A stretch of DNA of 64,000 nucleotides from Methylomonas sp. Lineage in GTDB: Bacteria; Pseudomonadota; Gammaproteobacteria; Methylococcales; Methylomonadaceae. The stretch spans positions 1-64,000 of the forward strand of contig PESC01000006.1 in the NCBI GenBank assembly GCA_002929135.1, written 5' to 3'. The first letter of the stretch is position 1, and every line of letters begins with the position of its first letter. Under the pieces are notes generated by a model. That model made no database searches, had not been told where the DNA came from, and saw only the letters and a program-made list of their open reading frames with translations. The translations under genes were made by a program, and so were the position numbers. Shown in pieces: positions 35,332-44,145 of the stretch.

Positions 35332-38172
35332 ATGAGCACGCTGTTAGAGCAGTTTCAAGACACTTCGGCACTATACGGTGGAAACGCCAGCTATATTGAG
35401 TTTCTCTACGAACAGTATCTACAAGATCCGAATCGGGTCATAGCCGAATGGCGACAGCGATTCGACGAGGTTCACACTGGCGCCACCGACGACACACCGC
35501 ACAGCGTCATTATCGAGCGCTTCGAGAAACTCGCCATTGCAGAACCCGGCAAGCTGGCGAAAATGCAGGGGTTTACCGAACAAAGCATCAAGAAGCAATC
35601 GGCTGTCGCCCGGCTCATTAACCATTACCGGGTAAAAGGCCATCAAATAGCCGACAACAATCCGCTCGGTCAAAAAAGGGTCATCCCTGACGACCTGCAA
35701 CCTATCTATTACGGCCTGACCGAGGCCGACATGAATACCGTCTTCGATACCGGCGGCTTGTGCGGCACCGACCGTCTGCCCCTAAAAGACATCCTGCAAA
35801 CCCTGCGTGAAATCTACTGTGGCAGCATAGGCAGCGAATTCATGCACATCGTCGATGCCGAGGCCAAAAGCTGGATACGCCACAAGCTCGAAGGTGCCAA
35901 ACCCGATTACGCCAGTCATGCCGAAAAGCGATTATGGCTGCTCAAACTGCTGACGGCAGCCGAAGGACTGGAGAAGTACCTGCACCGCAAATACGTTGGC
36001 CAGAAGCGTTTTTCGCTGGAAGGCGGCGAATCGCTGATACCCATACTCGATGAACTGATACAGCGCGCCGGTGAGTACAAAGTCAGCGAAATGGTCATCG
36101 GCATGGCGCATCGCGGCCGCTTGAACGTACTGGTCAACATTCTGGGCAAAAGCCCGGCCGCGTTGTTTGGCGAATTCGAAGGCACTCACACATCCGCTCC
36201 GGGCGCATTGACCGGCGACGTCAAATACCACATGGGCTTTTCGTCGAACATTGCCACACCGGGCGGCCCGATTCATCTGACGCTGGCATTCAACCCGTCG
36301 CACCTCGAAATCATCAACCCCGTGGTCGAAGGCTCGGTCAAGGCAAGGCAGGACAGACGGGGCATAGCCGGTGTCAATGCCATCGTGCCGGTTCTGATTC
36401 ACGGCGATGCCGCCTTTGCCGGCCAGGGCATCATCATGGAAACCCTGAACATGTCGGAAACCCGGGCGTTTCATACCGGCGGAACGATACACATCGTCAT
36501 CAACAACCAGATTGGCTTCACCACCAGCAACCCGTTCGATGCGCGCTCCACGCTGTACTGCACCGATGTTGCCAACATGATTCAGGCGCCGGTGTTCCAC
36601 GTCAATGGCGACGACCCGGAAGCCGTCACCTTCATCACCCAGTTGGCACTGGAATACCGCATGGCATTCAACAAGGATGTCGTCATCGACCTGATCTGCT
36701 ACCGCAGGCTAGGCCACAACGAAGCCGACGAACCGGCGGCCACCCAGCCCATGATGTACAAGGCCATACGCAACTTGATGCCGACGCGCCAACTCTACGC
36801 GCAGAAACTGATCGCCGAGGGCGTCATCAGCGAAGAAGCCGTCAACGCCATCGAGCAGGACTATTACCAACGGCTGGGTGCCGGTGAAGTCGTATCAAGA
36901 CCCATCATCGAGAACAAGAACTACTCCTACTCGGCGCGCTGGGAAAAGTATTTGCACAAGGAATGGAACCAGCCTACCGATACCACGGCATCGTTTGAAA
37001 CCATCCGGTTCTGCAACCAGCGCCTGCAAGCCTTGCCCGACGGTTTCGAGCTGCATCCGCGCGTCGCCAAGGTCATGGAAGACCGTAACAAAATGGCGGC
37101 AGGCGACCTGTCGATGGACTGGGGGTTTGCCGAAATCATGGCTTACGCCACGCTGCTGGTCGAAGGCTACGACATCCGCCTGACCGGACAAGACGTCGGT
37201 CGGGGTACCTTCTCGCACCGTCACGCCATACTGCTGAATCAGATCAATGGCGACAATTACATACCGCTGAAGCATCTCAGCGAAAATCAAGGTCGTCCGC
37301 AGATTTTCAACTCCTTGCTGTCGGAAGCCGGTGTGCTGGGCTTCGAATACGGCTACAGCTCGACCGTTCCTGACAAACTGGTGATCTGGGAAGCCCAATT
37401 CGGCGACTTCGCCAACGGCGCTCAGGTCGTCATCGACCAGTTCATCAGCTCGGGTGAAACCAAATGGGGCAAGCTCAGCGGCCTGGTGATGCTGTTGCCG
37501 CATGGCTTCGAAGGCCAGGGGCCGGAACACTCCTCGGCGCGGCTCGAACGTTATTTGCAGCTCTGCGCCGATCACAACATCCAGGTGTGCTACCCCACCA
37601 CACCGGCGCAGATTTTCCATTTGCTGCGTCGGCAACTGCTGCGTGAATACCGCAAACCCCTGATCGTCATGAGTCCGAAAAGCCTGTTGCGCCACAAACT
37701 GGCGGTTTCGACGCTGGAGGAACTAACCAGCGGTGGCTTCCAGACCGTCATCGGCGAAATCGACGACATCGATCCTTTCCACGTCACCCGTCTGGTACTG
37801 TGCAGTGGCAAGGTCTATTACGACCTGCTGGAAACCCGGCGGCAAGACGACCTCAAACACGTCGCCATCATCCGCGTCGAACAGCTTTACCCGTTTCCCA
37901 ATGACGCCTTCAAATGCGAGATCGACAAGTATCCCAATCTGGAACTCGCGGTCTGGTGCCAGGAAGAACCCAAGAATCAGGGCGCCTGGTACCAAAGCAA
38001 GCATCATTTTCATGACATCATTGCCGACAGGATACCCATACTGTACGCCGGTCGGGTGCCATCAGCCGCACCGGCGGTTGGCAGTTACAAAACCCATTTA
38101 AGCGAACAAAAGCATGTCGTTCACACCGCACTCTACGGCCATAAAACGCAAGGAAACCAACATGAGTTTTGA
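35332..38172 (+). CDS. sucA: 2-oxoglutarate dehydrogenase E1 component
   Basis: Thiamine-diphosphate-dependent decarboxylase of the TCA cycle complex. 946 residues. The ThDP/Mg site is [11 protein letters not shown] followed ~45 residues later by [16 protein letters not shown] and GMAHRGR (substrate and cofactor loops), and [13 protein letters not shown] with EYGYS in the pyrimidine-binding domain are present. AGGA precedes the ATG. The stop overlaps the sucB start by 11 bp, so E1 and E2 are made in a fixed ratio. No sdh genes precede it, unlike in E. coli. Confidence 0.98.
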   Translation: MSTLLEQFQDTSALYGGNASYIEFLYEQYLQDPNRVIAEWRQRFDEVHTGATDDTPHSVIIERFEKLAIAEPGKLAKMQGFTEQSIKKQSAVARLINHYRVKGHQIADNNPLGQKRVIPDDLQPIYYGLTEADMNTVFDTGGLCGTDRLPLKDILQTLREIYCGSIGSEFMHIVDAEAKSWIRHKLEGAKPDYASHAEKRLWLLKLLTAAEGLEKYLHRKYVGQKRFSLEGGESLIPILDELIQRAGEYKVSEMVIGMAHRGRLNVLVNILGKSPAALFGEFEGTHTSAPGALTGDVKYHMGFSSNIATPGGPIHLTLAFNPSHLEIINPVVEGSVKARQDRRGIAGVNAIVPVLIHGDAAFAGQGIIMETLNMSETRAFHTGGTIHIVINNQIGFTTSNPFDARSTLYCTDVANMIQAPVFHVNGDDPEAVTFITQLALEYRMAFNKDVVIDLICYRRLGHNEADEPAATQPMMYKAIRNLMPTRQLYAQKLIAEGVISEEAVNAIEQDYYQRLGAGEVVSRPIIENKNYSYSARWEKYLHKEWNQPTDTTASFETIRFCNQRLQALPDGFELHPRVAKVMEDRNKMAAGDLSMDWGFAEIMAYATLLVEGYDIRLTGQDVGRGTFSHRHAILLNQINGDNYIPLKHLSENQGRPQIFNSLLSEAGVLGFEYGYSSTVPDKLVIWEAQFGDFANGAQVVIDQFISSGETKWGKLSGLVMLLPHGFEGQGPEHSSARLERYLQLCADHNIQVCYPTTPAQIFHLLRRQLLREYRKPLIVMSPKSLLRHKLAVSTLEELTSGGFQTVIGEIDDIDPFHVTRLVLCSGKVYYDLLETRRQDDLKHVAIIRVEQLYPFPNDAFKCEIDKYPNLELAVWCQEEPKNQGAWYQSKHHFHDIIADRIPILYAGRVPSAAPAVGSYKTHLSEQKHVVHTALYGHKTQGNQHEF

Positions 38173-39373
38173 CATTCTGACCCCCAGCCTGCCCGAATCC
38201 GTCAGCGACGCAACCCTGGTCAAGTGGCATAAACAGCCCGGCGAGCGCGTCAATGCTGGCGACAATCTGGCCGACCTTGAAACCGACAAGGTCATACTGG
38301 AGGTTCCTGCCCCCACCAACGGCATACTGCACAGCGTCGTGCGTAGCGAGGGCGACATCGTAAAAAGCGGCGAACTGCTAGGGCATTTCGAGGCCATCGC
38401 TCATGGCGGCGTCGTACCGCAAACACAATCGACTGAGCCAACGCCAATCGGTGCCCCCCTCAGCCCGTCGGTTCGCAAACTGGTGGCCGAAACCCAGATA
38501 GACCCTGCTCACATCGCCGGTACCGGCAAGCATGGCCGCGTCACCAAAACCGATGTACTGGGCTTCATCCATCAACAGGAACAACAACACGCCACCCCGG
38601 CACCGGCACTGGAAAAACCACGGCCCGATGACAGCAGTCACTCGCCGCTGTCGGCCACCGCCATCGCCAGTCTGCGACCGGAGCAGCGGGTACCGATGAC
38701 ACGGCTGCGCGCCAAAGTCGCCGAACGCTTGCTGCAAGCCCAGCAGAATGCCGCCATGCTGACGACGTTCAACGAAGTCAACCTGAAAGCGGTGATCGAT
38801 CTGAGAAACCAATATAAAGACCGCTTCGAGAAGAAACACAGCGTCAAACTGGGCTTCATGTCGTTTTTCGTCAAAGCCTCGATCGAAGCCCTGAAACGCT
38901 TTCCCGCAGTCAACGCATCGATCGACGGCAGCGACATCATCTATCACGGCTATTACGACATCGGCATCGCCGTCACCACCCCGCGCGGCCTGATCGTGCC
39001 CATACTGCGCGATGCCGATCAGCTCGATTTTGCCGGTATCGAAAAAGGCATACACGATTTCGGCGAAAAAGCCCGCAACGGTTCGATCAGCGTCGAAGAC
39101 CTCAGTGGCGGCACCTTCACCATCACCAATGGCGGCATTTTTGGCTCCATGCTGTCCACGCCGATACTCAACCCGCCGCAATGCGCCATCCTCGGCATGC
39201 ACGCCATCAAAGAACGTCCTGTCGTCGAAAACGGCGAAATCGTCATCAGACCCATCATGTACGTCGCCCTGTCGTACGATCACCGTCTGGTCGACGGCAA
39301 GGAAGCCGTGCAATTCCTGGGTATCATCAAGGAAAGCCTGGAAGCGCCCGCCCATCTGCTGCTGAATATCTGA
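38162..39373 (+). CDS. sucB: 2-oxoglutarate dehydrogenase E2 (dihydrolipoyl succinyltransferase)
   Basis: Core of the complex, transferring succinyl to CoA. 403 residues: one lipoyl domain with the modified Lys in ETDKVILEV (residue ~43), the E1/E3-binding domain [15 protein letters not shown], and the catalytic domain ending in [13 protein letters not shown] with the active His and Asp. The start at 38162 has AAGGAA upstream; a longer frame from 38114 lies within sucA. The lipoamide dehydrogenase gene (lpdA) is not next to it here, so E3 must be encoded elsewhere. Confidence 0.97.
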   Translation: MSFDILTPSLPESVSDATLVKWHKQPGERVNAGDNLADLETDKVILEVPAPTNGILHSVVRSEGDIVKSGELLGHFEAIAHGGVVPQTQSTEPTPIGAPLSPSVRKLVAETQIDPAHIAGTGKHGRVTKTDVLGFIHQQEQQHATPAPALEKPRPDDSSHSPLSATAIASLRPEQRVPMTRLRAKVAERLLQAQQNAAMLTTFNEVNLKAVIDLRNQYKDRFEKKHSVKLGFMSFFVKASIEALKRFPAVNASIDGSDIIYHGYYDIGIAVTTPRGLIVPILRDADQLDFAGIEKGIHDFGEKARNGSISVEDLSGGTFTITNGGIFGSMLSTPILNPPQCAILGMHAIKERPVVENGEIVIRPIMYVALSYDHRLVDGKEAVQFLGIIKESLEAPAHLLLNI

Positions 39374-39391
39374 TCGCCCCGCCCCTCTTGT

Positions 39392-39423
39392 CCTCGCTCC
39401 CACAGCCTTCCGTGGGAACGAGG
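39392..39423. repeat. REP-like hairpin downstream of sucB
   Basis: CCTCGCTCCCAC ... CGTGGGAACGAGG forms a stem with one mismatch around an AGCCTTC-type loop, 18 bp after the sucB stop. Member of the dispersed TTCCCAC family; probably marks the end of the sucAB transcript. Confidence 0.7.
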
Positions 39424-39461
39424 GCATCAATACACCCCATCACAAGCCAGCGTCCACACAC

Positions 39462-39478
39462 TGCACCAGCACTGTGCA
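39462..39478 (+). promoter_or_regulatory. Candidate NtrC-binding site
   Basis: TGCACCAGCACTGTGCA: TGCAC-N7-GTGCA with the spacing and half-sites of NtrC enhancers such as those at glnAp2. It lies about 150 bp upstream of the predicted sigma-54 transcription start of the nrt operon, a normal enhancer distance. Confidence 0.6.
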
Positions 39479-39608
39479 ATCGACCGGGTTTGTTGGCTCA
39501 ATGAAGTGCATCCGCACCCATCCAATTCACACGCATATGCTGAGATGCCACGCTGAACATAACGGTAAAGCATTGATAGTATTTATAAAAAATCAATAAA
39601 ACTCAAAC

Positions 39609-39624
39609 TGGCATCTTAGTTGCT
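39609..39624 (+). promoter_or_regulatory. Sigma-54 promoter of nrt operon
   Basis: TGGCATCTTAGTTGCT matches the TGGCACG-N4-TTGCW consensus with the exact GG-GC spacing; only two of the less-conserved bases differ. Transcription would begin near 39635, just before the antitermination leader. Confidence 0.7.
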
Positions 39625-39662
39625 AATAGATAATCAGTACTCCATCGCAGGAGTCTGAATCG

Positions 39663-39740
39663 TTGCTCAGCGTTGAGCAAACCAGACAAAGGCGTCTGTC
39701 GTGCATTGCATCGGGCAATGGCACGCAGACGCCTTTTTTA
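39663..39740 (+). promoter_or_regulatory. ANTAR-type antitermination leader with intrinsic terminator, nrt operon
   Basis: Hairpin 1: TTGCTC [AGCGTT] GAGCAA at 39663-39680. Hairpin 2: CAGAC [AAAGGC] GTCTG at 39683-39698. Both loops are six bases with A at position 1 and G at position 4, the defining pattern for ANTAR regulators such as NasR and NasT. A terminator uses the right arm of hairpin 2: GGCGTCTG (39691-39698) pairs with CAGACGCC (39726-39733), with an inner stem CGTGC/GCACG and ATTGC/GCAAT, then six U. The two folds exclude each other. The nrtA ATG is 31 bp downstream. Confidence 0.85.
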
Positions 39741-39770
39741 TTTTCCGCCGTTTTTTGTTTGGGACGTGTC

Positions 39771-41165
39771 ATGAAAACCATCATTCAATCAAGCTCGAAG
39801 ACATTATCGATTGCACTGTCGGCTGCGCTGGCCATTTCGGGGCTGGCACTGAGCAGCGATGTGAGCGCCGCAGGCAAACTGGAAAAGGAGGACCTGAAAT
39901 TCGGCTTCATCAAGCTCACCGACATGGCGCCATTGGCCGTGGCGGCCGAGAAAGGCTTTTTCGAGGAGGAGGGCCTGTTCGTGCAACTGGAAGCACAAGC
40001 CAACTGGAAAGTGGTGATGGATCGCGTGATCAACGGCGAACTGGACGGCTCGCACATGCTTGCTCCGGCGCCATTGGCGGCCAGTGTCGGCTTCGGCACC
40101 AAGGCCGACATCGTGACCGCGTTCAGCATGGGCTTCAACGGCAACGCCATCACTGTGTCCAACGACATCTGGCAACAAATGAAACCGAACGTGCCAATGG
40201 ACGGTGGCAAACCGGTACACCCGATCAAGGCCGATGCGCTGAAACCCGTCGTCGAAAAATATAACGCCGGGGGCAAGCCGTTCAACATGGCGATGACCTT
40301 CCCGGCCGGCAGTCATAACATCAAATTACGTTACTGGCTGGCCGCCGGTGGCATTCACCCCGGTTTCTACGCGCCGCCGCAAGACATTTCCGGCCAGATC
40401 GGTTCCGACGTGCTGTTGTCGGTGACGCCACCGCCGCAAATGCCGGCGACGCTGGAATCCGGCACCATCTTTGGTTACTGCGTCGGCGAACCCTGGAACC
40501 AGCAAGCCGTATTCAAGGGTATTGGTGTACCGCTGATTACCGATGAAGAGCTGTGGAAAGACACGCCGGAAAAAGTTTTCGGTGTGACCCAGGCATGGGC
40601 GGAGAAACACCCCAACACCTATCTGGCCATTACCAAGGCATTGATTCGCGCCGCCATCTGGCTGGATGCCGACAGCAACAAAAACCGCAAGGAAGCCGTC
40701 GAAATGCTGTCGCAAAAGCAATACGTCGGTGCCGATGTCGAGGTGTTGGCGGCCAGCATGAACGGCACCTTCGAATATGAAAAAGGCGACAAGCGTCCGC
40801 TGCCCGACTTCAACACCTTCTTCCGCCACAACGCCAGCTACCCGTCCTGGAGCAGCGCGGTGTGGTACCTGACCCAGTTACGCCGCTGGGGCATGATCGC
40901 CGAGTACAAACCCGACAATTGGTATCTGGAAACCGCGAAAAAAGTCTACCGCCCGGACATCTACCTGGCTGCGGCGAAAGAGCTGGTCGCCGAGGGCAAG
41001 GCCAAGGCTGAAGATTTTCCAGCCGATACCCGTATCCAGCCGTCACAAAATTTCTTCATCGACAAAATTCCATTCGACGCCAATAAAGCCAACGACTATC
41101 TGGCCAAGTTTGCGATTGGCCTGAGAGGCAAGCAAACCATCGCAGGCGGCAAGGTTGTCGAATAA
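39771..41165 (+). CDS. nrtA: Nitrate ABC transporter substrate-binding protein
   Basis: A 464-residue periplasmic binding protein of the NrtA/CmpA family, much longer than SsuA/TauA relatives (~320), which argues for nitrate (or nitrite/cyanate) rather than sulphonates. An N-terminal Sec signal peptide ends near SSDVSAAG; there is no lipobox, unlike cyanobacterial NrtA. Family landmarks include [33 protein letters not shown], and the [10 protein letters not shown] region. The true start is the ATG at 39771 (GGGA ten bases before); the open frame upstream belongs to the leader RNA. First gene of nrtA-nrtB-nrtCD-porin. Confidence 0.93.
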   Translation: MKTIIQSSSKTLSIALSAALAISGLALSSDVSAAGKLEKEDLKFGFIKLTDMAPLAVAAEKGFFEEEGLFVQLEAQANWKVVMDRVINGELDGSHMLAPAPLAASVGFGTKADIVTAFSMGFNGNAITVSNDIWQQMKPNVPMDGGKPVHPIKADALKPVVEKYNAGGKPFNMAMTFPAGSHNIKLRYWLAAGGIHPGFYAPPQDISGQIGSDVLLSVTPPPQMPATLESGTIFGYCVGEPWNQQAVFKGIGVPLITDEELWKDTPEKVFGVTQAWAEKHPNTYLAITKALIRAAIWLDADSNKNRKEAVEMLSQKQYVGADVEVLAASMNGTFEYEKGDKRPLPDFNTFFRHNASYPSWSSAVWYLTQLRRWGMIAEYKPDNWYLETAKKVYRPDIYLAAAKELVAEGKAKAEDFPADTRIQPSQNFFIDKIPFDANKANDYLAKFAIGLRGKQTIAGGKVVE

Positions 41166-41194
41166 CCCGTGCTCTGAGTGCGCCGAAGGGGGCT

Positions 41195-41219
41195 GGATGC
41201 AAGGACGCATCCTTTTTTT
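41195..41219 (+). terminator. Intercistronic hairpin with U-tract between nrtA and nrtB
   Basis: GGATGC [AAGGAC] GCATCC followed by seven T, 29 bp after the nrtA stop. It has the form of an intrinsic terminator and would lower nrtBCD expression relative to the abundant binding protein. The hexaloop also has A1 and G4, but no partner hairpin is seen before it. Confidence 0.65.
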
Positions 41220-41305
41220 GAATGCCCTCGATCAGGCTCATTCCCCTGTGGGGAGCCTGGGAGCGAACGAGCAAACCCACTTACACCGTTCTGGAGCTGA
41301 TTACG

Positions 41306-42319
41306 ATGACTCACACACTCATCAAATTCTTCAACATCACCGGCCTGACCTGGTTCGTACCTCTGGCCAAGATCGCCGCTGGCGAAAACCCTGCTCAACA
41401 ATTGCGCCAACTGTTTCTGGTCATGGGCGTCCCCATCATTGCTTTCGTGCTGTTCTTAGGTCTGTGGAGCGTATCGGCATCTGGCGTCAACACCAGCCTG
41501 GGCGCGATTCCGGGGCCGGTCGCGGTGTGGAGCGAAGTCGGTGGTCTGATGGCCGAACATGTGGCGGAACAGGCCAAAAAGGCCGAGTTCTACCAACGCC
41601 AGGCCGAGCGCAACAAAGCGAAACTGGCTGAAGATCCGAAGGCCGAAATCAAGCTTCGCCCTTACACCGGTGCTCCGACCTATCTCGATAAAATCCTGAC
41701 CAGCCTGCGCACCGTGTTCGCCGGTTTCCTGATTGCCACCCTGATCGCGGTGCCGATCGGCATCTTGTGCGGCATGAGTCCTGTCATCAACACCGCGTTC
41801 AATCCGCTGATCCAGATTTTCAAGCCGGTATCGCCCCTGGCCTGGCTGCCCATCGTCACCCTGGTGGTCAGCGCGGCCTACATCACCGGCGATGACGCCT
41901 GGTTCGAGAAATCCTTCATCACCTCGGCCATCACCGTCACCCTGTGTTCGCTATGGCCGACGCTCATCAACACCGCCGTCGGCGTGTCATCGATCGACCG
42001 CGATCTGGTCAACGTCGGCAAGGTATTGCGCCTGGACTGGGCCACCGAGATCAAACGCATCATTCTGCCGTCGGCACTGCCGTTCATCTTTACCGGCATG
42101 CGTCTGTCACTGGGCGTGGGCTGGATGGTGCTGATTGCCGCCGAGATGCTGGCGCAAAACCCCGGGCTGGGCAAATTCGTCTGGGACGAATTCCAGAACG
42201 GCAGCGCCAACTCGCTGAGCCGCATCATGGTGGCCGTGTTCACCATCGGCATCATCGGCTTCGTACTCGACCGCATCATGCACTCGCTGCAAAACCTGTT
42301 CTCGTTCCAGAAAGCTTAA
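41306..42319 (+). CDS. nrtB: Nitrate ABC transporter permease
   Basis: A 337-residue inner-membrane permease, BPD_transp_1 (binding-protein-dependent) fold. TM1 (VMGVPIIAFVLFLGLWSV) is followed by a charged ~75-residue loop and then about five helices with the coupling motif near RTVFAGFLIATLIAVPIG and the EAA-type loop in GKVLRLDWATEIKRIILPSALP. NrtB homodimerises and couples to the NrtCD ATPase. The start at 41306 has GGAG upstream; an earlier frame from 41222 is untranslated. Confidence 0.93.
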   Translation: MTHTLIKFFNITGLTWFVPLAKIAAGENPAQQLRQLFLVMGVPIIAFVLFLGLWSVSASGVNTSLGAIPGPVAVWSEVGGLMAEHVAEQAKKAEFYQRQAERNKAKLAEDPKAEIKLRPYTGAPTYLDKILTSLRTVFAGFLIATLIAVPIGILCGMSPVINTAFNPLIQIFKPVSPLAWLPIVTLVVSAAYITGDDAWFEKSFITSAITVTLCSLWPTLINTAVGVSSIDRDLVNVGKVLRLDWATEIKRIILPSALPFIFTGMRLSLGVGWMVLIAAEMLAQNPGLGKFVWDEFQNGSANSLSRIMVAVFTIGIIGFVLDRIMHSLQNLFSFQKA

Positions 42320-42329
42320 GGACGCCGCC

Positions 42330-44096
42330 ATGATCGCCACCGCCAAAATCATCGAAATCTCCATGCAAAAATCAACCAGGCAAGAATCAACCCGGCTTGC
42401 ACCCGCCAACGATGCCGCGAACCCTTTGGTGGAGCTGAAAAACGTCTGCAAATCCTACGGCGAAGGCAAACATAGAACCTCTATCCTGAAAGACATATCG
42501 CTGGACATCCGCGACGGCGAATTCATCGCCATCGTCGGTTTTTCCGGCAGTGGCAAAACCACGCTGGTATCACTGCTAGCCGGGCTGATACACCCTGACA
42601 GCGGCGAATTGCTGAAAAACGGCCAGCCCATCACCCAGCCCGGCCCGGATCGTGGCGTCGTGTTTCAAAACTATTCGTTGATACCCTGGCTGACGGTATA
42701 CGAAAACGTCGCGCTGGCGGTGGATGCCTTGTTCAAGGACTGGACACCCGCACAGCGCCGCGCCCACACCGAAAAATACGTGAAGATGGTGAATCTGGGT
42801 CGGGCGATGGACAAGAAACCGGCCGAACTGTCCGGCGGCATGCGCCAGCGTGTCAATGTTGCCCGCGCCCTGGCGGCCAACCCCGACATCCTGCTGCTCG
42901 ACGAACCGCTCAGTGCGCTGGACGCCCTGACCCGGGGTAACTTGCAGGACGAAATCCTGCAAATCTGGGATCAGGATAAAAAGACGGTGATTCTGATTAC
43001 CAACGATGTCGATGAGGCCATCTACATGGCTGACCGGGTGATTCCGCTGAAACCCGGCCCCGATGCCAGCTTTGGGCCGGATTTCGTCATCGATCTTGAG
43101 CGTCCGCGCGACCGCACCGCGCTGAACCACGACCCAAAATTCAAACGTCTGCGTACCGACATCACCCGTTATCTGATGGACATCGGCATGCAAAAAACCC
43201 AGGCTGAAATCGGCGACAGACTCAAGCTGCCGGATGTGCGGCCCAACACCAGCAACGACTGGAAACTGGACACCTCGGCGTTGAAACCCGGCCAACGCGA
43301 TTTGGGCAAACCGCGTTACCTGGAGTTTGCCAATCTGGCGAAAATCTACCCGACGCCCGATGGCAACAGCACCGTCAAAGTGGTGGAAGGCTTCGATCTG
43401 AAAATGAAGAAAGGCGAGTTCATTTCCATCATCGGTCACTCCGGCTGCGGCAAATCGACGGTGCTGTCGATGACCGCCGGTCTCAATAGCATTTCCGAAG
43501 GCGGCATTATTCTCGACAACCGCGAAATCGACGGCGCCGGGCCTGATCGTGGCGTGGTGTTCCAGGCGCCGAGTTTGTTTCCATGGCTGACCGCCTTCGA
43601 CAACGTCATGCTCGGCGTCGACAAGGTGTATCCCCATGCCAGCAAGGACGAACGCTGCGACATCGTCGAATACTACCTGACCCGGGTCGGCTTGGCCGAT
43701 GCTATGTACAAGAAGGCCGCCGACCTATCCAACGGCATGAAACAGCGCGTCGGCATTGCCCGCGCCTTTGCCCTGTCACCCAAGCTGCTGCTGCTCGACG
43801 AGCCCTTCGGCATGCTGGATTCCCTGACCCGATGGGAATTGCAGGAAGTGCTGATGGAAGTCTGGGAACGCACCCATGTCACCGCCATCGTCGTCACCCA
43901 CGACGTCGATGAAGCCATCCTGCTGGCCGACCGCGTGGTGATGATGACCAACGGGCCGCACGCCAGAATCGGCAAGATTCAAGAAATAAACCTGCCCCGG
44001 CCGCGCAGTCGCAAGGCCTTGCTGGCACACCCGGACTACTACCACTACCGCGAGAGCCTGCTGACGTTTCTCAACGAATGCGAGCACACGCACTGA
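42330..44096 (+). CDS. nrtCD: Fused double-ATPase subunit of nitrate transporter (NrtC-NrtD)
   Basis: A 588-residue protein with two complete ABC ATPase domains in tandem. NBD1 (~33-290): Walker A GFSGSGKTT, signature LSGGMRQR, Walker B LLLDEPLSALD, but Asn225 replaces the switch histidine (ITNDVDEA). NBD2 (~330-585): Walker A GHSGCGKST, signature LSNGMKQR with Asn468 in place of Gly, Walker B DEPFGMLD, and a normal switch His524 (VTHDVDEA). In cyanobacteria NrtC and NrtD are separate and NrtC carries an extra NrtA-like domain; here that domain is absent. AAGGA precedes the ATG. Confidence 0.92.
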   Translation: MIATAKIIEISMQKSTRQESTRLAPANDAANPLVELKNVCKSYGEGKHRTSILKDISLDIRDGEFIAIVGFSGSGKTTLVSLLAGLIHPDSGELLKNGQPITQPGPDRGVVFQNYSLIPWLTVYENVALAVDALFKDWTPAQRRAHTEKYVKMVNLGRAMDKKPAELSGGMRQRVNVARALAANPDILLLDEPLSALDALTRGNLQDEILQIWDQDKKTVILITNDVDEAIYMADRVIPLKPGPDASFGPDFVIDLERPRDRTALNHDPKFKRLRTDITRYLMDIGMQKTQAEIGDRLKLPDVRPNTSNDWKLDTSALKPGQRDLGKPRYLEFANLAKIYPTPDGNSTVKVVEGFDLKMKKGEFISIIGHSGCGKSTVLSMTAGLNSISEGGIILDNREIDGAGPDRGVVFQAPSLFPWLTAFDNVMLGVDKVYPHASKDERCDIVEYYLTRVGLADAMYKKAADLSNGMKQRVGIARAFALSPKLLLLDEPFGMLDSLTRWELQEVLMEVWERTHVTAIVVTHDVDEAILLADRVVMMTNGPHARIGKIQEINLPRPRSRKALLAHPDYYHYRESLLTFLNECEHTH

Positions 44097-44145
44097 GTCA
44101 TTCCGAAGCGAGCATTTTTCTTATCAACCAAACGAGGGATCTACC

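Noticed and set aside
39506-39525. Second NtrC site near GTGCATCCGCAC
   Set aside because: The half-sites are in the wrong orientation and spacing for NtrC.
39704-39720. Inner stem with ATCGGG-like loop as an ANTAR hairpin
   Set aside because: The closing pair leaves a five-base loop, and this stem belongs to the terminator; the upstream pair fits the ANTAR pattern exactly.
39663-39770. Longer nrtA with 36 extra N-terminal residues
   Set aside because: That segment is the structured leader; the ATG at 39771 gives a proper signal peptide.
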